This document shows positions 44,025 to 52,163 of a stretch of DNA of 64,000 bases, piece by piece. Position 1 is the first letter of the stretch; the number at the start of each line of letters is the position of its first letter. Origin of the DNA: Algoriphagus alkaliphilus (GTDB lineage: Bacteria > Bacteroidota > Bacteroidia > Cytophagales > Cyclobacteriaceae); contig NZ_FMXE01000012.1 of assembly GCF_900103735.1 (NCBI RefSeq), positions 62,001-126,000 of the forward strand. Direction: 5' to 3'. A model generated the notes under the pieces. That model ran no database searches and was not told the DNA's origin. It saw nothing but the letters and a program-made list of their open reading frames with translations. The position numbers and the translations under genes were made by a program.

Positions 44025-44939
44025 ATGGCTAAATCAGAACTAATCGAACAGCAAAAAATCCTGCGGGTTTTCAAATTGATCAATCTGCTACAAGGAAATA
44101 TAGGAAAGCCGGTTCATCGCTTGGCGGAGCTATTGGAAACCAACGAGCGAACCATTTATCGATATTTCAAATTGCTGGAGGCTTTGGGATTCGTTGTAAT
44201 CAAAGAATTCAACAAATATAAAATCAACGAAAGACCGGAATATTTACCGGCAACCTCGACTTTTGGAAGTTTTTCTCAGGAGGAAAATCTTTGGCTCAAG
44301 GGTTTGATTGAAAGTCAGGGTAAGGCAAACCTACTACGTGATTCGCTTCTGCAAAAGCTTCAGCTAAAATCGGAAGTAAAGCAGGGGACAGAGCAACTTT
44401 TTAAGGCAAACCTCGGCCGGTTTGTGGATCTCATTGGGGAGGGGATTTGGGGCAAAAAGCAAATTTGGTTGAAGGATTATTATTCTCTGAGCGGTGATAC
44501 TGTTTCAGACAGGTTGGTCGAACCTGTGGGCTTTTCTACCGATTATGAAAATATTCATGCGTATGAAATTGAAAGCAAGAGCATGAAAGTGTTTAAAATT
44601 GAACGGATAGGAGAGGTTGTTCTTAGTTTGGATAGTTGGAAAAATGAGAATAAGCATGAACTCCCCGGTCAGGCACTTTTTGGCTACACCGGAAAAAGTA
44701 AGTTTAGGGTAAAATTGAGGCTTAGTAAGAAGGCGTATCAATTAATGCTTGAGGAATATCCCAATGCGCTTCCCTTCATGTACATCAAAAACCGAAACCA
44801 ATATTACTTTGAAGGTGAAATACCTCAACTTCCCGGTTTGGCGCGATTTATTTTGGGACTGCCGGGAGAAGTCAAGCTGGAAGAAGGAGAGGAGATGAAG
44901 ACGTATTTGAAGGAGCAGATAGGCAAGGGAGTGTTTTGA
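44025..44939 (+). CDS. HTH/WYL-type transcriptional regulator
   Basis: A 304-residue regulator. The N-terminal winged HTH_11-type domain (residues 10-65) has VHRLAELLETNERTIYRYFKLLEALGFV as its recognition region. The C-terminal part resembles a WYL ligand-binding domain (KIERIGEVVLSLDSW region, about residues 185-205) and a WCX-like end (FRVKLRLSKKAYQLMLEEYP, about 228-247). WYL proteins often sense nucleic acids or small ligands. No obvious target operon is adjacent. A TTGACA-TGTCAA palindrome precedes it. Confidence 0.75.
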   Translation: MAKSELIEQQKILRVFKLINLLQGNIGKPVHRLAELLETNERTIYRYFKLLEALGFVVIKEFNKYKINERPEYLPATSTFGSFSQEENLWLKGLIESQGKANLLRDSLLQKLQLKSEVKQGTEQLFKANLGRFVDLIGEGIWGKKQIWLKDYYSLSGDTVSDRLVEPVGFSTDYENIHAYEIESKSMKVFKIERIGEVVLSLDSWKNENKHELPGQALFGYTGKSKFRVKLRLSKKAYQLMLEEYPNALPFMYIKNRNQYYFEGEIPQLPGLARFILGLPGEVKLEEGEEMKTYLKEQIGKGVF

Positions 44940-44989
44940 CAGGCAACAGTCCGATATCCAAAATCTCAAGAGATCAAGAATATTAATAC

Positions 44990-45022
44990 AAAAGCCCGAT
45001 TTCAACGTGAAACCGGGCTTTT
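44990..45022. terminator. bidirectional terminator between the regulator and the M28 peptidase
   Basis: AAAAGCCCG pairs with CGGGCTTTT around a loop at about 44999-45010. A-runs and T-runs flank both sides. Confidence 0.75.
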
Positions 45023-45068
45023 GTATCTTGAATCTTATGACTTGTTTCCGGCATCAAAAGTCCAAATA

Positions 45069-46532
45069 CTATTTATCCCCATAGAGTTCTTTGCTGACTT
45101 CTTCATATTTGTCACCGACTGCCCATTTGGGTCGCTGGTTCCAATTGGCTACTTTTTGTGCAGAGAGGATATAGGATTTCCAATAGATCTTTGCATAATC
45201 CATGTCAAAGCTGTCCACTTCATCTGCGGCTTTGTGATAATATTGTTGGATTTCATCATCAAATGCAGTGAATCCTAATGTGAAGCTTGGCGCAGGAATT
45301 CCTTTTCTGGCAAAATTCACATTGTCTGAACGATCAAATAGCCCCTGTTCCGGAGAAGGATCTGCCTTTGCCGTCAAGCCAAACTCAGCAACAGCTTCCT
45401 CAATCATAAAATCTGCGCTGGTTCTACCCAAACCAATCACTGTGATGATGGACGTATCGTTATAACCGGCATTGTCAATATTCAAATTGTAAACTATTTG
45501 GTTTAACGGAATCAATGGATTGTTGGCAAAGTAGCCACTTCCCAAAAGTCCTTTTTCCTCAGCAGTCCAAAGTGCAAAAATGACAGATCGTTTTGGAGGA
45601 TTCTGTACGAAGTATTTGGCTGCATTAATCACAGCAACAGTGCCAACAGCATTGTCTCTTGCGCCATTGTATATAGAATCTCCTTTGGCATCAGGAGCAC
45701 CTACGCCCACGTGATCGTAGTGCGCTGAGAGCATGATGAATTCATTTTTCAAAACCGGATCAGTACCTTCAATCCAAGCCAGGACATTTTTACCGTCTAT
45801 GTCTACGTTAACTTTACCTTGAATCGCAATTACAGCATTTTTTAGTTTATCACCTGTCATTTGGTTTTTTGCATCCTCAATCCAAACGTAGGGTAAATCA
45901 CTTGCGGAACCTTGATCGACGCTCATTTGAGGGCGGTTAAGGAATCCGGAAACCAATTGCCATGGAACTGAGGGTACATTGAATCGTTCGATCAGGGCAA
46001 CAGCTCCGGCTTCTTTTGCACGTAGGGTTTTGGTTCTTCCTTCAGAGAAAAGTTGGTTTGGGCTTAACTTATTTGGCGCACCGGCATTGGTGATTGCGAT
46101 TTTTCCTTTCAAATCCTTCCCTGCAAAATCCTCATCCATGCCAAATCCCACATCTACCAGTTCGTAAGTGCCTGAGAAGGATTTCCCATCCAAAACCAGC
46201 ATGTTCTGGCCTTGAGTGAATTCCTTATCTCCGATTTTCAGGGATCCTGATTTTGGAGGGGAGGAAAGCCGAAAGGGGATGTTTTGGTAAAATCCATCCG
46301 CACCTGGAAGGGGAGTAGCTCCTGCTTTTTTGAGCAGATCTGCAATAAAGGTATAAGCCAACTTCATCTCAGGTCTGGCAGGGTCTCTTCCCATCAGTTC
46401 ATCTGAAGCCAAGTAGGTGAACTCTTCAATGGCTGCCTTTGAATCAAATTTCTTTTCGATGTCTTGCTTTTGGGCAAAAGAAAATGAGCCAATGGCAAGC
46501 AGTAAGCTCATGGTAATGGTTAATCTCTTCAT
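45069..46532 (-). CDS. secreted M28-family zinc aminopeptidase
   Basis: A periplasmic or secreted metallopeptidase of 487 residues. The start at 46532 (Met49 of the longest ORF) gives a signal peptide MKRLTITMSLLLAIGSFSFA. A PA-type insert domain (about residues 115-235) precedes the M28 catalytic core: LSAHYDHVG (first metal His and Asp), SIYNGARDNAVGT (bridging Asp), WTAEEKGLLGS (catalytic Glu and metal Glu) and a last His near the C-terminus. It probably trims peptides outside the inner membrane. It ends in ...SKELYGDK. Confidence 0.88.
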   Translation of the reverse strand: MKRLTITMSLLLAIGSFSFAQKQDIEKKFDSKAAIEEFTYLASDELMGRDPARPEMKLAYTFIADLLKKAGATPLPGADGFYQNIPFRLSSPPKSGSLKIGDKEFTQGQNMLVLDGKSFSGTYELVDVGFGMDEDFAGKDLKGKIAITNAGAPNKLSPNQLFSEGRTKTLRAKEAGAVALIERFNVPSVPWQLVSGFLNRPQMSVDQGSASDLPYVWIEDAKNQMTGDKLKNAVIAIQGKVNVDIDGKNVLAWIEGTDPVLKNEFIMLSAHYDHVGVGAPDAKGDSIYNGARDNAVGTVAVINAAKYFVQNPPKRSVIFALWTAEEKGLLGSGYFANNPLIPLNQIVYNLNIDNAGYNDTSIITVIGLGRTSADFMIEEAVAEFGLTAKADPSPEQGLFDRSDNVNFARKGIPAPSFTLGFTAFDDEIQQYYHKAADEVDSFDMDYAKIYWKSYILSAQKVANWNQRPKWAVGDKYEEVSKELYGDK

Positions 46533-46575
46533 AGGGTAATTAAATAATGGGGGAAAATAGCGCAAATTCTCGATT

Positions 46576-47292
46576 TCAATTCGAAGCCTGTAGAATTTCA
46601 TTCGGTTTCCACGCCAATTCTTGCATGATTGTTCGGAAATGTACAGGAATAGGGCAGGAGACTGAAATTTTTTCACCTGTTATGGGATTGTTTACAGACA
46701 ACTTCCATGCATGAAGCAAAAGATTATTCAATCTAAATTGCTTTTCGAAAAAGATGTTTTGCTTGTTATCCCCGTGCTTTTTATCTCCGACAATGTAGTG
46801 TCGAATATGAGCCAAATGTCTTCGGATTTGATGAGTTCTTCCTGTCATCAGATCGACTTCGAACAAACTGTATCGGCTGGTAGGGTAGCGGCCGGTGGAA
46901 TTGAAAGGAATTTCCGATTCAGCGATGACCTTGTATTTAGTTTGCGCCTCCTGAAGTTTTCCGGATCGCTCACTTGTCAGAGGATGATCGATCAGATTTT
47001 CTTTTTCTACAGGAATGCCGCGGACTATGGCGAGGTAAGTTTTTTCCACTTTTCGATCGCTGAATTGTGCTTTCATTAAAGGAAGAATTGCCTCATTTTT
47101 TGCAAAAAGCAAGGTTCCACTCGTAGCCCGATCCAATCGATGAACCGGTGCCACCCATGATCCGATCTGATCCCGAAGTTGGATTAAGGCATTTTCATCC
47201 TCTCCAAAAGCCTGACGGGTCCGGTGAACCAGCAATCCGGCAGGTTTGTCAATGATGATTAAGTGTTCGTCTTCGAAGAGGATGTCTAGCAT
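46576..47292 (-). CDS. RluA-family pseudouridine synthase (TruC-like)
   Basis: Modifies uridine in rRNA or tRNA. The catalytic motif APVHRLDRATSGTLLFAK (about residues 50-67) includes the conserved Asp, and GRTHQIRRHLAHI is the second family motif. No S4 domain is present. The 238 residues fit TruC, which modifies tRNA position 65, rather than RluA proper. The longer ORF start (47367) adds 25 residues that lack similarity, so I use Met at 47292. Confidence 0.85.
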   Translation of the reverse strand: MLDILFEDEHLIIIDKPAGLLVHRTRQAFGEDENALIQLRDQIGSWVAPVHRLDRATSGTLLFAKNEAILPLMKAQFSDRKVEKTYLAIVRGIPVEKENLIDHPLTSERSGKLQEAQTKYKVIAESEIPFNSTGRYPTSRYSLFEVDLMTGRTHQIRRHLAHIRHYIVGDKKHGDNKQNIFFEKQFRLNNLLLHAWKLSVNNPITGEKISVSCPIPVHFRTIMQELAWKPNEILQASN

Positions 47293-47446
47293 AAGGATTT
47301 TTAACCAAGGAGTACGCGGAGGAAAATTGAGAGGGCGCAAAGATTGAATTTTGCCACTAAGGCACAAAGACTCTAAATTTTTAAATGTTTTAATCTTTTA
47401 AGATCTGCGATTCTCTGCGACTTTTTCTGCGGTAATCAGCGGGAAA
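47293..47446. repeat. wordy intergenic repeats between rluA-like and mnmA genes
   Basis: Contains ACCAAGGAGTACGCGGAGGA, GCCACTAAGGCACAAAGACT, and GATCTGCGATTCTCTGCGAC followed by TTTTTCTGCGG. These short near-repeating words are typical of noncoding tracts scattered in Bacteroidota genomes. No gene was seen. Confidence 0.5.
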
Positions 47447-48658
47447 CTAAAATATCGTTCCGCTTCCGATACATTCTTCTCCTTGGTACCAAGCCACAAA
47501 CTGTCCGGAAGCAATTCCTTTTTGGGCATTTTCAAAGATCACATACAATCCATTTTCCCGCATAATCAGAGTCGCTTTGGAAAGCGGCTGACGGTATCGG
47601 ATGCGTGCCACATATTCGGCTGATTCTCCTAGCCGAAGTGCCAAATCTTCTCTGATCCAATGGATCTCGTCATTTTTCACAAAGAGTCCAAATCGGTTTA
47701 ACCCGGGATGATTCTCACCTAAACCTGTGAAAATGACATTCTCTTTCGTGTCTGTGGAAATGACAAAAAGTGGCTTACCTGTGCCGCCTACTTGGAGTCC
47801 TTTGCGCTGACCTACGGTAAAATAGTGTGCGCCATTGTGCTCACCCAAGATTTTTCCCTGATCAGCTGTGAAATGTATCGGTAAGGAATTCGCATTCAAA
47901 ATGTCATCATCCCAATCTTCAGTAGCAATTCCCACAGGCATTTGCAGCTTTTGAAAGACCTCCAGATTTTCAGGAATCTGAATGATTTTACCTTTTTTTG
48001 GTTTGAGTTGCTGCTGAAGGAATTCAGGCAGGCGTACTTTACCGATGAAGCAAAGTCCTTGTGAATCTTTCTTTTCAGCAGTGATTAAATCTGCTTCTTT
48101 GGCGATTTTTCGTACATCGGGTTTTTGTAAATGGCCGATGGGGAAAAGCGCCTTGGAAAGTTGCGCTTGGGAAAGTTGGCAAAGAAAATAGCTTTGATCT
48201 TTGTTTGGATCGGCTCCGGCAAGCAGCTGATAAACTGGCTTTCCGTCTACTTGGATTTCACCTTTCTGACAATAATGTCCTGTGGCTACAAAGTCCGCTT
48301 TGAGCTTTTGGGCAGCTTTTAAGAAAATATCGAATTTGATTTCCCGGTTGCAGAGGATGTCCGGATTTGGTGTGCGTCCGGCTTCGTATTCCGAAAACAT
48401 GTAATCCACGATCCGCTCCCGGTATTCTTCACTGAGATCGATGGCTTGGAAGGGGATACCGAGTTTTTCGGCCACTAGCATCGCATCGGTGGAGTCTTCC
48501 ATCCAAGGGCACTCGTTGGAGATGGTGACGGATTCATCGTGCCAGTTTTTCATAAACATGCCGATGACTTCGTAGCCCTGATCGAGTAATAATTTGGCAG
48601 CCACGCTGCTGTCGACTCCGCCCGAAAGGCCTACGACTACTCTAGGTTTTGTTTTCAT
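47447..48658 (-). CDS. mnmA: tRNA-specific 2-thiouridylase MnmA
   Basis: Inserts sulfur at position 2 of U34 in tRNA Lys, Glu and Gln anticodons. The ATP-pyrophosphatase loop is GLSGGVDSS (residues 10-18). The catalytic Cys103 is in [14 protein letters not shown], with the second Cys203 in [10 protein letters not shown]. The C-terminal beta-barrel includes [20 protein letters not shown]. At 403 residues it is a little longer than usual. The sulfur comes from a relay that is not encoded nearby. Confidence 0.95.
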   Translation of the reverse strand: MKTKPRVVVGLSGGVDSSVAAKLLLDQGYEVIGMFMKNWHDESVTISNECPWMEDSTDAMLVAEKLGIPFQAIDLSEEYRERIVDYMFSEYEAGRTPNPDILCNREIKFDIFLKAAQKLKADFVATGHYCQKGEIQVDGKPVYQLLAGADPNKDQSYFLCQLSQAQLSKALFPIGHLQKPDVRKIAKEADLITAEKKDSQGLCFIGKVRLPEFLQQQLKPKKGKIIQIPENLEVFQKLQMPVGIATEDWDDDILNANSLPIHFTADQGKILGEHNGAHYFTVGQRKGLQVGGTGKPLFVISTDTKENVIFTGLGENHPGLNRFGLFVKNDEIHWIREDLALRLGESAEYVARIRYRQPLSKATLIMRENGLYVIFENAQKGIASGQFVAWYQGEECIGSGTIF

Positions 48659-48756
48659 AGGTAAGAATTAATGGATTCAAGGTCCATTAGGTTACGGAGA
48701 TGAAACGTCGATTTGATTTCAATAAGTTCGTGAAGGTAAGAAATTGAAATAACTCG

Positions 48757-48770
48757 TCCGCCGTGGCGGA
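48757..48770. repeat. short palindrome in an intergenic region
   Basis: TCCGCCGTGGCGGA, perfect. Downstream (48812-48850) are related words CCAATCTTGCAATCTTCCAA. A fragment TCCGCCGTGG also occurs near 55558. Confidence 0.45.
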
Positions 48771-48858
48771 TTGAAAAATTTTAATATTGAAAAATTGGCA
48801 CTTCAGGGGATAAAGGCAATAATTTTCCAATCTTGCAATCTTCCAATTTTACAATAAA

Positions 48859-49275
48859 ATGTCCCTCGAAAAACGAATAGCAAATGGAGATTTTTTAACT
48901 GAACTCCAATTCCAGACTGCACGAAGCGGGGGGCCGGGAGGACAAAACGTCAATAAGGTTGAGACGAAAGTTCAGTTGAGTTTCGATGTCAACAAGTCAT
49001 TGGTCCTGAGCGAGGAAGAAAAACTGACTTTGCTTCAAAAAGCGAAAAACAAGATCGATCAGGAAGGGAATTTGAATCTTTCCTGTCAGGAAAAGCGCTC
49101 TCAAATTCAGAACAAAGAGCTGGTGATCAAGAAATTTTATGATTTGCTAAAAACAGCTTTTCACAAAAAGAAAATCCGAAAAGCAACGAGACCAAGCAAA
49201 GGTGCTATTGAAGATCGCTTAAAATCAAAGAAGGTTCAGGCGGAAAAGAAGGCAAATCGGAAGTGGAAAGAGTGA
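48859..49275 (+). CDS. arfB: alternative ribosome-rescue factor ArfB (peptidyl-tRNA hydrolase, GGQ)
   Basis: Frees stalled ribosomes on truncated mRNA by hydrolysing peptidyl-tRNA. The GGQ catalytic motif is in RSGGPGGQNVNKVETKV (Gly27-Gly28-Gln29). The basic C-terminal tail (KKIRKATRPSKGAIEDRLKSKKVQAEKK, about residues 103-130) is the part that enters the mRNA channel. 138 residues is the usual length for YaeJ/ICT1-type proteins. Together with the VLRF1-like protein at 39294 the window holds two different nascent-chain release proteins. Confidence 0.92.
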   Translation: MSLEKRIANGDFLTELQFQTARSGGPGGQNVNKVETKVQLSFDVNKSLVLSEEEKLTLLQKAKNKIDQEGNLNLSCQEKRSQIQNKELVIKKFYDLLKTAFHKKKIRKATRPSKGAIEDRLKSKKVQAEKKANRKWKE

Positions 49276-49376
49276 AAACGGTATCTAGTATTTGGTGTCA
49301 AGAATCAAGACTGAAACCAGAATAAGGATAAAAATTAGGAGGCTAAAGTGTGAAAGTTAAAGTCAGAAGTCCAAGA

Positions 49377-50072
49377 TTATTTTTTTGAGGATTTGGATTT
49401 TTTCCAAGTCATAAAGAACAGTGTAAAGCCAGAAGCAATCGTGGCCAATCCAAACAGGGAAAATGCCCTCAACAGGAGGTTGTTGAAATTGTCCCGACCG
49501 GCGTAATCCATCGTGTGAAACATCCAAAGCGTGTCAAACCAGCGCCAGTTTCTATGCCTGACGCGTTCAAAATTTCCGCTTTTGGCATCAATGTAAGCTG
49601 TAAGATTCTCGGGATGCTCAAAGTTAACCGCCCAAGCCGGTAGGGGACGGCCCCGATATTCGTGGTGCGAACCAGTCTCCGTCAGGTATTCGGCAGACTT
49701 GATTCCAAAGTCACCTTTGATATAGATTTTGGCGATCTCCTTGGCTTCATCTTCGGTGATTTCACCTTTGGAAGCCCCAGTTTGGGCATGAAACAGTTGC
49801 TGCCCATTTACCCAATAGTAGGGTTGGTGTTTGACAAACCGGAGTTCCAGGCTGGCAATTTCCAGAGTAGAATCCAAACTTGCGGGATCGACCAAATTGG
49901 CAGCAGTCATATGCATCATGTGATCCTGGTGAAAATGATCCCCGTGAATCTCGTCGATGTCTGTCCAAGAAAAATAAAGTCCTGAGATCGTCCAGAACAG
50001 AAATTGTATCCCGATGAAAACACCTAAAAAGCGGTGGATTCTTCGGGCGTAGAATTGATTGTTCTTTCGCAT
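49377..50072 (-). CDS. PepSY-domain membrane protein
   Basis: An inner-membrane protein of 231 residues with helices at about residues 12-33 and 202-222. Between them is a periplasmic PepSY-like domain (about 50-190) with DEAKEIAKIYIKGDFGIKSA and HHEYRGRPLPAWAVNF. A His/Met-rich stretch (HGDHFHQDHMMHM, about residues 43-55) could bind copper or another metal. It lies at the downstream end of the metal-export cluster, one base after the DUF2911 stop. Confidence 0.78.
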   Translation of the reverse strand: MRKNNQFYARRIHRFLGVFIGIQFLFWTISGLYFSWTDIDEIHGDHFHQDHMMHMTAANLVDPASLDSTLEIASLELRFVKHQPYYWVNGQQLFHAQTGASKGEITEDEAKEIAKIYIKGDFGIKSAEYLTETGSHHEYRGRPLPAWAVNFEHPENLTAYIDAKSGNFERVRHRNWRWFDTLWMFHTMDYAGRDNFNNLLLRAFSLFGLATIASGFTLFFMTWKKSKSSKK

Positions 50073-50073
50073 C

Positions 50074-50655
50074 TTACTTGTTGATTACTTCAAAACTCAC
50101 TTTTGTCTTATCCCAAGCCATGCTTATTTCTGCTGTATTCGCAGATTTTTCGGTGACAGTGTAAGTAAGTGATTCGACTGTTTCTGTAAGAATCTCCGGC
50201 GTTACCGTCATGCGGATGATATCCTCGGCTGAATTGTAATCGTCTGCAAGGTGCATGTCCCAAACTTTATTTAGAATGAGTGTCCATTCGGTTTCTCCGG
50301 GAATGGTGAAGAAGCCGTATTTCCCTGCCGGGATTTCTTTTCCTCCGATCAATACATTTTTATCAAACTTTATACTTGTGGCTTTATGCGCTCCGGTGGA
50401 CCAAACTTCTCCAAACCCAACCAGTCCACCGAAAATTTGCCTTCCCCGGACACTTGGGGAGGAGTAGTCGATGTGGATGTGATTTCCTCCGATCACTGCC
50501 ATCGCTTCGGTTTTTGGGCTTTTGGAGGCAGCAGGTGCAGCTGCTGTTTGGTGCTGACTGTGATCTTCTGCTGTTACATTTTCAGATTCCGTTTTGGATG
50601 AACAAGAAAGTGCAACTAAAAGGAAAATGGCTGAGATAATGGGTGAATACTTCAT
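50074..50655 (-). CDS. DUF2911 lipoprotein
   Basis: A 193-residue exported lipoprotein. The lipobox is VALSC with Cys18 as lipid site. The DUF2911 fold starts near residue 60 (IDYSSPSVRGRQIFGG) and includes VWSTGAHKATSIKF, IPAGKYGFFTIPGE and WTLILNKVWDMH. A His- and Ala-rich linker (HSQHQTAAAPAAS) follows the lipid anchor. Function unknown. The gene is directly followed by the PepSY gene. Confidence 0.85.
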   Translation of the reverse strand: MKYSPIISAIFLLVALSCSSKTESENVTAEDHSQHQTAAAPAASKSPKTEAMAVIGGNHIHIDYSSPSVRGRQIFGGLVGFGEVWSTGAHKATSIKFDKNVLIGGKEIPAGKYGFFTIPGETEWTLILNKVWDMHLADDYNSAEDIIRMTVTPEILTETVESLTYTVTEKSANTAEISMAWDKTKVSFEVINK

Positions 50656-50757
50656 AGTGCTGTGGGATGGTGCGTGATAGGTTATTTGTTATTGGGTTAT
50701 TTGTAAAGGTTATTTTAACCTTCTTACTTTGTACCTGGTACTTAGTACTTCGTACAT

Positions 50758-51183
50758 TCAATCCGTTTCAAAATACAAATGGTAATGCTTGCTGCATCCG
50801 GGGTTAAAGCCCGATTTACAACTTGGACAGAAATTGTTTGATGCCATGTAATCTTTAATACTTAATTCGGTACCGCAAACGCCACAAAGAATTGCTTTTT
50901 GGTCAAATTCTGCCTTTGGCCAGACTTTATGCTCATGGTCCGCTTCCTCTTCATGGCAAGAAAAGCAGGGGTAATACTTGTCACAGCATTTGAATTTGAT
51001 GGCGATAATGTCCAATTCGGAATGCCAATGCACACAGCGGGTTTGATTGTCCACGGGTTTTCCGAAAACATTTACTCCGCGGATTTGTGAGACTTTCAGC
51101 GGTTCCAATACTTTCTCTTGAGCAAATGAACCTGCTGTGAAAAGCAGAATAAGTCCAAGTGTAAATAGTACATTTTTTCTCAT
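50758..51183 (-). CDS. CHY zinc-finger protein with a signal peptide
   Basis: A 141-residue protein with a CHY-type zinc finger. Metal ligands: Cys50, His52, Cys66, Cys67, Cys73, Cys76, His77, Cys100, Cys103, Cys119, Cys122, Cys130, His133, His135. The typical start DNQTRCVHWHSELDIIAIKF is preceded by a clear N-terminal signal peptide (residues 1-21, FTLGLILLFTAGSFA). CHY fingers are normally cytoplasmic, so an exported version in a metal cluster is unusual. It may bind metal in the periplasm or be a delivery protein. An alternative cytoplasmic start is not obvious. Confidence 0.7.
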   Translation of the reverse strand: MRKNVLFTLGLILLFTAGSFAQEKVLEPLKVSQIRGVNVFGKPVDNQTRCVHWHSELDIIAIKFKCCDKYYPCFSCHEEEADHEHKVWPKAEFDQKAILCGVCGTELSIKDYMASNNFCPSCKSGFNPGCSKHYHLYFETD

Positions 51184-51261
51184 TGGATTGATCGGTATAT
51201 GTTCATCCGCATTAATTCAGCTAAATTCTAATCAATGGATTTGAAGATCAAAGCGGCGCAA

Positions 51262-51292
51262 TTTCCCCTTTTTAAGGGGGTTAGGGGGATTT
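51262..51292. repeat. dispersed-type C/G tract
   Basis: TTTCCCCTTTTTAAGGGGGT then TAGGGGGATTT. A CCCC...GGGG inverted motif that recurs as a dispersed element in many Bacteroidota and cyanobacteria. It lies between the CHY and DUF3347 genes. Confidence 0.4.
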
Positions 51293-51347
51293 AATTCTAC
51301 AAAAATATGGATTTGTGCAGCATTCCGAATTTTCAAATAATTCAGAA

Positions 51348-51371
51348 GGCGGGTCCTAAATAAGGCCCGCC
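51348..51371 (-). terminator. hairpin after the DUF3347 gene
   Basis: GGCGGG (51348-51353) pairs with CCCGCC (51366-51371), extended inside by CCT/AGG. It lies 12 bases beyond the stop. The T-run is weak. Confidence 0.5.
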
Positions 51372-51383
51372 TCCCAATTTGAT

Positions 51384-51959
51384 TTAATTCAAAGCCAAAG
51401 TTTCCTCTACTCGACCGCAGGTCAACATCGAGCTTCCAAACAATGGATTTTTGATGTCTTCATTGGCACTCAGCCACATGCCACCTTTGTTTCCCTTGTA
51501 CATCGGGCAATACTGATGGTAAAGTGTGCGGTCAGCACCGGCTATTTTCAGGAACTCCTTCATGGTAACACTAAGTGACTGAAAACTTTCACGCTGGGCA
51601 GCAATGTCTCCAGCTGCCAATTTTTCGGCAAATCCGGTAGCTTCTACCTGTAGTCTTTCTAATTCTTCGGGGTCATTTGCCTGAGATGACGCGATATCAT
51701 ATGCTTTAAGATCGGAAACTAAGGCAACACTTTTGATTGAAGCAGTTGCTTGATCATCGGCGACCAAAGCATCTTTTACAGCTAAGTACCCGTCAATAAT
51801 TGCCGTTGTGGACTTTGAACTTTTCACTGCCAAAGCTTTGGCGGTAGTCCCGTCACTCGAAGCGTGGGCTTCTGCATGAGTTTCTTTTGAGGTGGATTTT
51901 TCTCCGCAGGAAAACACTGCAAAGGTGATTAAGGAAGCAAATAATAGTGTCTTTTTCAT
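51384..51959 (-). CDS. DUF3347 lipoprotein, metal-cluster accessory
   Basis: A 191-residue lipoprotein (lipobox VFSC, Cys18). A helical DUF3347 domain spans about residues 55-190: DGYLAVKDALVADDQATAS early, and a conserved end YHQYCPMYKGNKGGMWLSAN (about 147-166), then NPLFGSSMLTCG. The same C/M pattern (CPM...G.WLS...NP.FG.SM..CG) ends the CusB-like adaptor encoded upstream, so this is a free-standing copy of that domain. The Cys and Met residues could bind copper. Its start codon directly follows a copy of the ATGAAA-type repeat. Confidence 0.82.
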   Translation of the reverse strand: MKKTLLFASLITFAVFSCGEKSTSKETHAEAHASSDGTTAKALAVKSSKSTTAIIDGYLAVKDALVADDQATASIKSVALVSDLKAYDIASSQANDPEELERLQVEATGFAEKLAAGDIAAQRESFQSLSVTMKEFLKIAGADRTLYHQYCPMYKGNKGGMWLSANEDIKNPLFGSSMLTCGRVEETLALN

Positions 51960-52053
51960 GTGTTTATAATTTGTTTTTAAGTGGCCACATGGAATCTCGC
52001 ATGGTGAATAATCATCCCAGTGTGTGACACCGAAGGTCCATGCTTGATTTCAT
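51960..52053 (-). repeat. start-codon-linked repeat, single copy (unit E)
   Basis: On the minus strand it starts ATGAAATCAAGCATGG, has a small GACC/GGTGTC hairpin, CACACTGGGATGATTAT, then GATTCCATGTGGCC and a tail AAACAAATTATAAACAC that runs directly into the ATG of the DUF3347 gene. It is the same arrangement as at 5532-5910. The ORF inside is only 13 codons (52053-52012). Confidence 0.7.
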
Positions 52054-52121
52054 TTGAAATTAATTTGGTTTTTGATAAGTGTTAGATTCTAATTCTTTCA
52101 AGTTACGGTTTGTAAAGAAAT

Positions 52122-52154
52122 AGACCTGTCAGGTTTTCAAAACCTGACAGGTCT
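52122..52154. repeat. large palindrome after the CusB-like gene
   Basis: AGACCTGTCAGGTTTT (52122-52137), one central C, then AAAACCTGACAGGTCT (52139-52154): a perfect 16-bp inverted repeat. It could end the adaptor transcript but lacks a clean U-tract, so a dispersed palindromic element is as likely. Confidence 0.6.
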
Positions 52155-52163
52155 TAGTTATTC

